A stretch of DNA of 64,000 bases, from NCBI GenBank assembly GCA_905147135.1, contig LR990043.1, positions 22,631,584-22,695,583 on the forward strand, in the 5' to 3' direction. The stretch comes from Blastobasis lacticolella. Its lineage: Eukaryota > Arthropoda > Insecta > Lepidoptera > Blastobasidae. The notes beneath the pieces were generated by a model. That model saw only the letters and a program-made list of their open reading frames with translations. It was not told where the DNA came from and made no database searches. Positions within the stretch are counted from its first letter, which is position 1. The number at the start of each line of letters is the position of its first letter. The position numbers and the translations under genes were made by a program. Shown here piece after piece: positions 32,640 to 44,700 of this stretch.

Positions 32640-35600
32640 CAAATGGAGCGCTGTTTTTATTCGGTCAAGGAATTCCTAGAGTATAAGGTAGAACAAGGCG
32701 AACACTGTGTGACCTTTGCATTCCCGTTGACACTGGCTGAACTTGTATGAGCTATTCTGTAATACTTAACTAATAAGATATATTTATGTATATCATGTTT
32801 ACCATAAATTATACTATTCTATTCAAAAAATTTGGTGAAAAGTATCCATATTATTATTATTATTAAAATTTACTATTTAGGCCCAAAATAATAAGTTTGG
32901 TGTCTGCTTGTTCGCTTAGGTATTTCAAAAATTGAGAGTGATTCAGAAGAAATGTTGTATAAGAACAAGTTACCATCTACTATAAAAACTATGGAGACTA
33001 ACATTGAATTTAAGACAAAATTGAACAAATATTTGTTCATATTAAAAGAATGTTGTACATAAAGAAAAAGAGATAGTTAATATACATAATCCTACTTGAA
33101 GTGAAGTGTTTTAGTGGCAGTAGGAACAATCTAATTAAACTATGTAAGTTATTTTCTGATGTAATAATAAATATCTTTAAGCCTAAGAACATTTATAGTA
33201 ACTAAATAATAAATAAATAAATAATTGATTCAAGAAACTTAAGTCTAAAATTACACTGTTAAATTAAAAGTACCCACTAATGTTAAAATTTTACATAAGT
33301 AGATACTTAAACTTAAAACTACTTTGTACCTCGGCTAAGCTGAGCAGTAGAAAATAAACATGACCCAAAAAATATACCTTTTCTGTTTTCAAATAAACAC
33401 AAAAAGCTTATTGTTTCATCTTACTGTAGTTGTATTTTAAATTAATGGTTTTAGTTAATGGGATGTCATGTTAAAAATTACAAGTAGTTTCATCCTATAA
33501 GAACAATCAGAATGACCATTACCTCTATATTTCAGTTTTTGAAATTAATATCCCAATATTATGAAATAATAATATTTATTGAGTTTTTATTATTTGTTTT
33601 GGACAACAAAAATATAATGTATTCTTTTGTTACATTATATAAAAAAAATTAACATATTGGTTCCATGGAATGTCAAAATAAAGTCCCTTTTATATATATT
33701 CTACACTGCAAACATACTGTTACTGATTGTATTGACTAGAAAATGTTATTTAGCAAAACCCTAAACAATTCTTCCACATTAAGAAAGTGATGTTAGTATT
33801 TTGTAAGTAAAAACAACAAAAATAAAATCAGTAATAACAAATTAATCTCGACACAGCCATCACTCTTGGTGCTGATAAGAGCATTATGAGGCTGTGACTG
33901 GCAAATGAGACACAGGGTTATCATATGGTCAAACACGGAGTGACAAATTTATAACTCATAACTAATAACAGTAATTCCTATCATTATTGTCACTTACCCA
34001 GATAAAAGCAGCATAATAAACATTGGGAGCAAAAATCCAATTAGATATTGAAATAGTAAGATGAATTAAGCACTTAGGTACTTGAAGATGAAGAATCGAG
34101 TTCGTTAACGTGGTAGTACGGTAAACGTAGCGATTATATGCCTATTATGCGATTCATTTTAATTCAGAAGATACGCCTAAATATTACGAAAGTGAAAAGA
34201 CGAGAGAATTTTCGATCGTAAAATAAAATCGCGCGCCTCGGTTACGTTACCTGGTTCAATCGAGTTTGCAAAACGAAATAATAATATTGAATTAATTTAA
34301 CTTGCAGATAACAATAGTTCGTTATAATTTTGCATAATTGAATGTAATGGAAATCAGCACATACACCAGAAAACAAATAAAACTCAAAAATAACTTTATA
34401 GGTTATAGAAACGTTGGTTGTGAAATCTTAGTCAGACAAAAGATGTTTATGAACTTATCGTAATAACACTTACCTTAGGTCTATAAGCGCAGGATGAAAA
34501 TATAACACTTGTAAATTATCACTGAATTATCAAATAAACTTGATGTAAACACTATTTCAACAAGAAGCCCGCAACGTCCTGCGAAACCGAATTAGTGTTG
34601 CACTTTGTTGTTTATTTTTTTTGACATGTGCGTCGTGAATCGATTTTATACAATCGTTACTTCGGTCACACTCGTTTGCTAAAGGCCGTCGCTAATATTA
34701 CTACAATACTTGCAAAAGTTCGCAACAATTTTGTTGATATTAATATTTTTAAATGACAAAAGATTTCGTCACTTTCATGTTTTAATATTTATTTAACAAA
34801 TCTTGATAATCGATTATGAAGTTCGATATGTTTATCGAGTTATCTTTCACAGCACTAAACATGTTGAATGTGTCATTTCCAAAAGGAGGTGGGGGAGGAT
34901 AGTCAGGACGGTCAACCAATCACAAGGGCAGAATCGGGCTCGAAAGGTGGCGTGATCGCTACGTCACTTTCTATACATATCGATAACGAAACTATATGCA
35001 ATGTACTTCTTTGATCAATACTGTACACACATACAGCATATTTTGTACTTGTTGTTGAGATTGTCATAATTTTCATGCAAGGTTTTTGTGATGTTTAGTC
35101 TCACACATTTTCTATTTGTGCCTATTCGTACTTAGAGTGCCACAAACTTACCTGACCTAGTGGCTAAAACTGGAACTACTTTGACTACTGACTTTGTTGC
35201 AACAACAGCGACGCTATCATTGATACAATTAAATTTGTGGCACTGGACTAAGTGAATGGGGACAGGATGGAAGCGACATCTCTTAGTTACTATAAAAACT
35301 ATTTTCCTATATGGTTGAGCATTAAATGGACCCTGTTTCTTTAAACATCACACAGATGGCGTTGTCCAACATATTATTTTAACCTCATGCGAAAAGAGGG
35401 GTGAATAAGTTTGAAGTGTCTTCTGAGTGTCTGCCTTCGTATTGCTTGTCAAACCACGGTTGAACTTACCATGAATAACTAACGATATCCCAACGGATGC
35501 AATGAATTCTCCACTGATGGTATATTTAAATATAAAATTTTCATTGCATAGAGATGTTTACTATTGTTTCCTTGAGGTTTAGGTTCTAACTCTTTTGGTT

Positions 35601-35740
35601 CCCTTTTCCCTACTGCATATAATTTTTTTTATCTATGCTTGTTGCTTTGCCTTTGTCACAATCATGTCACAAGTCACAATAACATAAATAACAACAGCGA
35701 GATCTAAACATAAAGTTTAGGAATTTTACTAAATTTTCAG
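32640..35740. other. AT-rich, repeat-poor intergenic or intronic DNA
   Basis: About 3 kb unusually free of the repeats that fill the rest of the window, with simple ATT and AAAT runs (32,853; 33,216). Besides the two minus-strand GTAAGT donors at 34,472 and 33,996, I see no coding signal. It may hold introns of a minus-strand transcript. The right end should include the promoter of the phosphatase gene. Confidence 0.4.
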
Positions 35741-35760
35741 TTATTTCCCATTGAATAACC

Positions 35761-38700
35761 ATGTTCAAGCACTACAAAGAGCTCAGTGATGTAGTGTCGC
35801 TGCTAGCATACTGCCCGGCGGACAAGTCGTATCTGCTTACGAAGGAAACCTCAGGAGAGTATTGGTTGCCCTCCTATAAATCCGAGAAAAACTGTTGGAA
35901 GATCACAGCAAGCAAGATTAATTTTGAGGTGTGTGTATTTTTTGTATTGTATCTATATGGTAGCACAGTAAACTATCGACGTAGGTACTTTTGTTTTATA
36001 CAACGGTCAAAATATAATCTATCTAAACCTCGTTAATTAACCTACTTAACATTGTGCTGGTTATGAACTGCCCTGGCCGATTTGGAAGACGATGAACACT
36101 TGTCGGCTGATCAAAAGAAAACTTGTGCAGATGGGGGTATGTCACTCCCGCCGAAAACGCCTGCGCGTCTCAAATCATGGCGCATTTGCTAGTCTGCCTA
36201 CGGTCCCCACCCAGACTCTGTTCGCTCGAACATTATATTTGAAGCCTCAGACAGTGCCGTCCGCGTCTCTGTTTTGGACTGGAAAAATATAAATAATAAT
36301 AAACTATCCTATTTCATTATTGACACGATAAGAAGAAGACCGCGTAAATTAGGTTTGAACTTCTCGTGGATTGTACCATTTATCTAGGCGCGCGGTAGTG
36401 CGCTAGGTTAAGTTCCAGAATTTGAAAAATTGGTCTACACATTGTAAAGTTAATCACAATAGATTGTTGTTAAAAGATACATATTGTATGTGAAAGAAAT
36501 AAGTTTAAATTAAAAGAAACCACTTCACGATCGTCATATCTGTTGCTCTTCTAAAAAGGTACAGGGCGGGCGGACACTAACCTACCGATCTACTAAAATA
36601 ATAGGGTAGGACCCACGGTAGCTTGTGAATTTAATATCACGCATTCCATTTTGTTTCCATTAGCTTTTTGGGGCAGAATCTACATGTCCTTGCATTCCGA
36701 TGCGAGTGTATAAAATTTGGTTGCCTCTGCATCCTCTCGCAAGCGTGTACCACGCTGTGTTCAAAGTATCATTGAAGCACGAGGTCAAAAAGAAAATAAA
36801 ATTAAAGGTAAGTAGGTAATCTTTCAGTGCGTTAGCGAGTGTTTTGATAAATAAGCTCACTCAATAGTTCGACTACTCAATAGCTACAATTCAATGTACG
36901 TACTAAAAACAAAATAATTGATTTTTTATTGGTATCTATCAGTATCTGTACTGTAGTTCAATATGATCTCTAACGTTTCTACTCTACAAACCCTTACGTT
37001 TCTGCGATATCGTAGTAGGTACGTTTCATCAAATCAGGGTCATAAAAATCGCGCCCAATGGCTGAGTGCGGCAGAGGTGGAGCGTCAGCGCGCACATAGC
37101 AACTTCAAGAGTCCCGAGGTATTGGCCTTTACACAGATGGCCATCGGTGAAATGCCGTATGACTCCGATTGTTGGGTAAGACTTATTTTTGTGACGAGAT
37201 ATGAGTTTTATTTCATGAGTAATTTCTTACTGTTACAATGTTATTAATTCCTTTAAATAGAGCGGAGACAGCGGTCTTCTGATAGAGATCTGCGAAGAGA
37301 ACATGATATTAGGTACTGAGGCAGTAGCAGCCGCTGGCGCCGCCGTTGTGCTAGCCTCACCCAACTATCAACTGCTTCAGGCTGCCAACTACAATAAAGA
37401 TGGTAAACGTAACTAATTTAGACCGTACAAAAATATTCCCTCAGCCACATTGCCGGCTGCGACTGTGTATTGATAGAGACTAATAGATTTTTAATGCCTC
37501 AGACCAGATGCGGCTATACCGCGAGTTCTTGCTGATGGTTTATCCCGCACTGTACATGAGCATGAATATATTCACCCAGTTTATGATTGAACTTGGTTGG
37601 CAGCGTACGCAGTGTTTCAGCCTCTTCAGGTATCAAGCTTTTCTTAGAGTGGCATTATAAGTAGAAGCTCGCCTAGTCTAAAATGACGCGCCCCACTACT
37701 TAGTTAGTTGATTTCGATGAGTGAGTGCAAATATTAATAACGACACTTCATCTGTGTGGGAGCGTCGACTGCTCCAATCGAACGACGCGAGCTCCTACGT
37801 TGGTGTCTCACCGGCAACTGAATGACCAATTACAACGGCATTTGTATATGTATTGCGTCCATATTTTAAACTTGCTTGTGTGCGTTAATGCGATAGTGGG
37901 GCGCGTCATTTTAGATTAGACGAGCTCTACTTACGTTTTAATTACCTACTGTTTCATGGCAACACAAAATGTACCATGATGTATGTTAATGATATTTTCT
38001 ACGTCTTTCATACTATAGAGCTGCGGATATAAATGGTCGAGGCGGGTTATCATTTCTGGAACTAATGCTCTGGACTGCAGCCTTGGAGCCGGCTACGCAA
38101 CACAGTGGCATACCAGCCGAAATACGATGCAGATATATATTTCGGTTAGTTTCATTTCTAGGGTAGGGTAGGTTAAGGCAAAAATATTAGTCTAGTAGAT
38201 TATTATGACGATTACAATTTATTCATTAACATATTCTAATAATTTAAGTATTTCTTCACAGATACTTCGATACCAATCGCGACTTGAAGCTCGAGTATGA
38301 GGAATTTAAAGAGTTGGTAGGGGCGACGCGTTCGGCTAGGCAGCTACCAACAGACGGCTTGAGCGTGGCCAGAGATGCGGACAATTGTTTAAGGTGTTAC
38401 TTGCTAACGTGCTAAATTCGATATTATACCCAAAGTATATAGTGCAACCACTTAAGAATTATATTTGCAGACAACTTGGATTGCTGCCCAATACACAGCT
38501 TCCTTTGAATGAGTTTCTACGAGGCGTAGGTGAACTACGGCTTCGTGGCACCAGCTCATTGCTGCGCGCTCCTAGAAGTATATCGGGATACCTAGTTGAC
38601 TTGCAGTAAGTACAATCCTGAATATCTACCCGAATTATAATTTGTGCAGCATTATAGTAGATATGATACACAGCAGCTTCTTTCTTTGCGGTTTCAAGCT

Positions 38701-41700
38701 TGTTTGCTGTTGTACTAGATATACAAAATCAACGGTTAATTTATTTATTATGTTGTTTTTATATATTTTCCCTGTCCACTGTTAATCTAAATATGTCTAT
38801 GTCGCTTCATTAACTGAATAACTTCGTTGCCCAGGGAAAGAGACAAAGACATGCGACGTCCTTCGGTTACAAAGTCACATCAGGTCACGAGTGAGTTTCT
38901 CAAGTATTTAACACTGATATGAGTTTAATGTGAAGTGTGAAATTCGGTTGTCGAAATTGGTTTCTGAGTGTGCAGCACCCGGCGCGCCCGCGGGCATGTT
39001 GGCGTTGGAAAGCTCGTCCGTCCCCGGGTCGCTGCGGCGCTCCATGGCTCGCGCTGACTACAGCATGGCCGTATTCACAGTGCGCCTGCGACGCGCCAAT
39101 CAGAGCGAGCTGCTTGAACTAAGGAACTTTGAAGGTACTTTAATTGGGTTAGCAAATAGTATTTATGAAGTTCTGTTTAAAATACTAGAATCTCGAAAGC
39201 CTCTCCACCCTTTTTTTTGCGCCCAGCGCAAAGGAATAGGGCACCCTCCATTATAGCGGTTGGGAGGGAGGAGGTGAACTCTCATGAGTACCAGCCGGCC
39301 GGCTGGACTGGTTATGCACGACTCGACAGAAAAACCTAGTAGCATACGTACTAAAAACAGCCGGAAGGGCTTTTCAGGTTTCATCGGATGCGACACCCCG
39401 TAGGGACGGGGTGCGCTCACCTATCCAACGTAATCTAGTGTATGCAAGCTACAATACTGGAACCACAGAAATCAAAATAAAATACGTAAATAGATTTACC
39501 ATGTAAGGCACGAATTATCGAGAGCGCTAGTCACCACCTTGGCCACTACTGCGCAGAACTCTACTACTGTGCAATAACTTTCAGGTGTCAGACACTATGG
39601 GGAAACGACATCTGCATGTCGACAAAGTCGCGCGCGCCGCTCATAGCAATTCTATTGATTTATCTTAATTTGATTTCTTTATACTATGGGCGAACGATGT
39701 CTACCGTGCAATATCTTAACATTTACTTAAATCTTTATTATTTTAAGAGGATGCAGTGAGCCCATCCACAACAAAGATGGTCCCGTTATTGGGTGCGGCT
39801 CCGTCGCTGGAAGTGTTGGGCCCGAGCTCGTGTCCCGTGGAGGCCATGGCTGCAGTACACTACTTTGCTACTGCTATTGAGAAGCTACCTGCTGTATGTT
39901 AATCTGCCATTTTGAAGTTATACCGTATTTGGCAAGATTTATCCCAAATATCATCAATTTAGTAGTATGTAATATTGGTCATTTATATTAAAGACTATTC
40001 ATAGGTCTTATGCATGCATGAGGTATGTATGCTGTACCATGACCATGCAGTTAATATTTTACGTGGGTAGATGTTTTGTGCCTATTGCATTCTCTGTTAT
40101 TAAAGAAAAAGACAAGCAACACGATGATACCGTCGACCAAGCCGGCGTGGACGTGGAGCTGCCCAGCGGAGGAGCAGAATATGGGTGCGATGCTGCTGCG
40201 GCTCGCGGAGGCGGTGAGGCCGATCTGCGCATCGGAGAGTCGTTTGATGCGGCTCAATGCACCAGTATACGCTATAGGTCGGTTGGATAGACATGTTTAT
40301 ATATAACAATTGATGAATTAACATAATGTTTGAAACTATCGTGCATTATCACATATTTTAAGGGTAAAGTTCCGGGTTTCCTGCCGCGTACCTATGTTGA
40401 CGGGATATTTTGACGCAGTTGCATGCATAATGGTCTGTCGTCCTGTGGCCGTGATGCATGCAACTGCGTCGAAATATCGGGCTACTCGCCAACAAAGGTA
40501 CGCGGTAGGAAAACCGGAACATACCCTAAAAATAATTGATGACATGACCAACTTTGAGAAATTAAAATAAGACGTTTTTCTAATTTCCCGTTCTTGCTCT
40601 ATTACCTACTGCCCAAAGGTTGTCTGTAAGAAACTGCTTTTCAGTATTACAAAAATGTAGATGACACAGCTCTATTTCCCGTCACGCAGGAGACTTGCAC
40701 GGAAACCTGAAGGCGTTGCTCTCCATGGAGACGGCGCTGTGGCCCAGCGGGCCTGCGCTGGCGCCGGCCACGATCCTCTTCCTCGGGGACTACGTGGACC
40801 GAGGGCCGCACGGCGCCGAGCTGATGGCGTACCTGCTCGCCGCGAAGCTGCAGCGCCCTCGCGGCATCGCCTTGATCCGCGGCAACCACGAGACCAGGGA
40901 CATACAGAAGATGTTCACGTTCCATGTGTACGTGTTGTCGAATATTTCATGACAATCTGCTTGTACTAGGTAACTTTGGGTACGCAGACGACAGCACAGT
41001 AAGGGATAGATATCTGTCAGAGGCAAAAGCCAACAGGGACGATATTTAGTCTTGTCGAGAGGCTATGGTTGTTCGTTTGGACAAAGCTCTCAAGGCAGTC
41101 TCTGATTGGGGTGAAACCAATCTGGTGGCGTTCAACGCAACCAAACCTCAGGCGTGTTTGTTTTCCGCCAAAAGGAGTCAATTCCATCTAATTCCAACTT
41201 GTCGGGCTGTTCCTGTGGAAATTATCGACAACCATCCACCAACAATCTAATCCTGCATGGAGTACGGCTACCACCTCTGGTGGAAAACGTGCAAATAAGA
41301 TAATTTGTGACCCGCAGTTGATTAAAGCTAGACTGCAGAGCCTCGAGCATCGGCGTAGGGTTGCGCGTCTGTCGGTTTTCTACAGGTAACATTTCGGAGA
41401 GTGTGCGAAATATGAATAAAAGAGATAAACTTTATTTTTGGCCGGCTCTTTTTGATTTAGATCAAGATATCATCATCATCATCCGAGCGGTAAATCCCGG
41501 CTACTGTCAGGGTCCGCTTTCCTGCTTTGCTTTCTCCTCTTTGCCCGATCTTCGGCAATTTAGATCAAGAGATGTGGTATATAAATTATGTTATGTTCTA
41601 TATTCTAAAAAAATCCTATTACTTCTTTCAGAGAATGCATTACTAAATACGGCGATCAGGAAGGTACAAAAATATGGAATGCAATTAATCAAGTCTTCGA

Positions 41701-44700
41701 TGCATTGCCGCTTGCAGCAGTTGTTGACGATAAGGTAATACGTAAACACTTTATATTTATTTACTCGATTGGAAATTCAGTGACTTGAATCTACTTACTT
41801 GCATAAGTATTCTAACACGAACTTGGCGATTTCACTACCTATGCCTTTTCTCTGTGAATGGAGACAGCTTGATGGACCGTCTACCTTTGTAGAGCTCGTC
41901 TAATCTAAAATGACGCGCCCCACTATCGCATTAACGCACACAAGCAAGTTTAAAATGTGGACGCAATACATATACAAATGCCGTTGTAATTGGTCATTCA
42001 GTTGCCGGTGATATTCAAACGTAGGAGAACGCGTCGTTCATTGGCTCCCACACAGATAAAGTGTCGTAATCAATATTTGCACTCACACATCGAAATCAAC
42101 TAACGAAGTAGTGGGGCGCGTCATCTTAGACTAGACGAGCCTTACCTAGTTACCTACCACACCAGGGATCGAACCCGGTACCTCGGGGTACGAGTTGGAG
42201 CCCCCCACCGACGCTCTCCTACCTTATGTATAATAAACCCTAAAGGGTTCCTGACATCGCTTTACTTACTGACTCAAAACATATCTGTGTAATACTAGGT
42301 ACATTGCATATTTATGTATGAGTGCATAAATTGTTGGTGATCCTCAATAAAAAAATAAAAACTTGTAGGTAGATCCTTTTAGTACTTACTATTAAATATC
42401 AATAATACCTATAAATGCCTAATTTTGGGTGTGTGGTGTCCGGCAGAGTAGAATAGCACCAACCCCTTACAATCGTGGGTGTCGTACAAGGCGATTAATG
42501 TTTTCGAGGCAAAAGATCTAAAGTCTCCGTAGGATGGAAAATTGGCAGCAGCAGCGTTTTCTATTGCCAAGCGTAGAGATTATAGCATTAACCTCCTCTT
42601 TCGTGGGAGCGGCCCTCAGCCCTGCAGTGGACTGTTATGGGCTGTGATGATGACGGCCTAAATACCCAGGTGTTCTGTTGCCACGGGGGCATCCCGCCGC
42701 CGTGGGTGTGTCCGCTGATCACGGCCATCGACAAGGTGCCGGTGCCGCTCTCCCGGCCCGCGGAGCAGAGCACCATCGCCTGGGAGCTGCTGTGGAACGA
42801 TCCCGTCAAGTAATTGCCCAGTAATCTTTATTATTATTAAACTAGATTATGCCCGCGACTTCGTTCCCGTAAAATTCGGTTATAACGTTCCCGACCCGTA
42901 CCCGCGGGAACCACATTGAATTTCGGGATTTATTATAGCCTTTGTGCTATTCTGGGCTACAAGCTATATTGCAGCCATATTAAATCACAGGTAACAGACA
43001 TCCAAACATTCATCTTACAAAGTTCGCATTAAGTCCCCTTTAAGTTTAATAAGACTATTGCCAGACGTTCCGCTTCGGGTGGCGTCGACCAACTGTCAAC
43101 TGTTGCAGTTGATACTACCTATAATAATCCTTGTAGTATAAAATAAAGTCGCTTTCGGATGTGAGTAAGTGGCTGAGTGTCAAATATCAGTGTCCTTTTG
43201 AGTTTGCTGTAGATCCGCACCTAGTCTAAAAATAATACAAAAGTTGCTGTCAAGTATCGACATTTAATCCGTCTATGCAATTTAATAATCTGTTTCAACA
43301 TTTAGTTCCTATGAAGAGTGGCGCTGTGGTCTCTAGCACAAAATAGAAAACAAACTTGGGGCGGGCCGTTCTTAATTTGGTGTCTCTAACCAAGCTATAC
43401 CTATCCTTATAATATGGTGTGTAGTTCCACTAGTTCCGCTATTTTAAGAGAGGTAAAGCATAGCGGGGTATCCTGTTTGAATTGGAGCCGCCCGACTGGG
43501 GAAGTACCTCCACCTTACAGAACACCACAGCTAAACAATACTCTTTTAAATAGTATTGTGTTTCTGCCGGTGAGTAAGGTTGCTCCATGGGGTGGGAATA
43601 TGGGGAACCGTGGCTTTGGCAGTGGAGGGACATTTGCCTTTTTGCTGCCAGAGTAACGTGTTATAGAGGTGTGCAACGCATTAGCGATACTCTCGGTGTT
43701 GCTTATGTCTATAGGCAGTGGTGACCACTTTCCATCAGGTGGCCCGCTCGCATGTTTGCCTACAGTATGACATAAAAAAATATATATTAACCAAGGGACT
43801 TACATGAAACCCCGTTGTCACCCCCAGGCCGAACAAGATGACGGCCACCTTAGCGCTCGAGCTGACGGCCAACGAGGGCTTCGCGGCGAACGCGAAGCGC
43901 GGCACGGGCCACGTGTTCGACCAGACGGCGCTGGACCGGTTCCTGCTCGCCAACCAGCTGTCGCACGTCGTGCGCGCGCACGAGATGCAGCAGTTCGGGT
44001 TCAGCGTGAGTGACCCTACCTACCTACCTACCTGGAGAGTACAACATGGAGTTCTTCAGGAAAGGGGTGAAAAGGTTTTTACGGGGTCGGCAACGCGTGG
44101 GTGATGCCCCTGGTGTTGCAAACGTCCATTGGCTGCGGTGACTGTTTAGCATCAGACAGGCCGTCCTTGTTTGCCACCTTTGTGGTATCAAAAATACTAT
44201 CACGGTCGTTACCACGCATTTTAAAAGTATGGCCGGTTTTCCTACCGAGTATCTTTCGTCGCGTGACCATTATGCATGCAACTGAATCATCATCATCTCG
44301 GTGTTAATGTCCCGGTTGTGCTCTCGCGCATCTGGGTCCGCTGGGGTCCGCCTTGACTATGATCCAGGATTAGGCAGAACAGTGGAGCGACTGACACTGA
44401 CCAGGGGAACCCGACCAGATAGAAAAGAGTCATTGGTACATGACCGCAGTGGGATTCGAACCCGGTATCTCTCGCTTACGAGTCGGATACCTTAACTACT
44501 CGGCCACTACGACGCTCCAATGCATGCAATTGTATGTAAACAGAGGTAGGTACAAAAATAAAAAAGTAACAATATCTTTATTGAGTAGGACATTACATAT
44601 CTTTTTCAATGTACGTGGTAGGAAACCAGGAACATACTTTTACAATGAGTGTGACGGTTTCAATATCGTAGGACAGGTAATGAGTTCCCTCAACAGGCGA

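Noticed and set aside
33850..33905. Structured small RNA (GC-richer stem CAGCC / GGCTG)
   Set aside because: The stem is short with a poor interior, and no known small-RNA sequence was recognised.
36957..37037. 27 extra N-terminal codons of phosphatase exon 3
   Set aside because: The in-frame acceptor ATCAAATCAG at 37,037 gives a smoother Nudix-like junction (IKLK-GHKNRAQWLS). The longer form stays possible but was not chosen.
40661..40969. Open frames at 40,018-40,290 and 40,661-40,969 in other frames, and minus-strand frames over 40,051-41,026
   Set aside because: They overlap phosphatase exons 12 and 13 in wrong frames. The PPP motifs fix the true frame.
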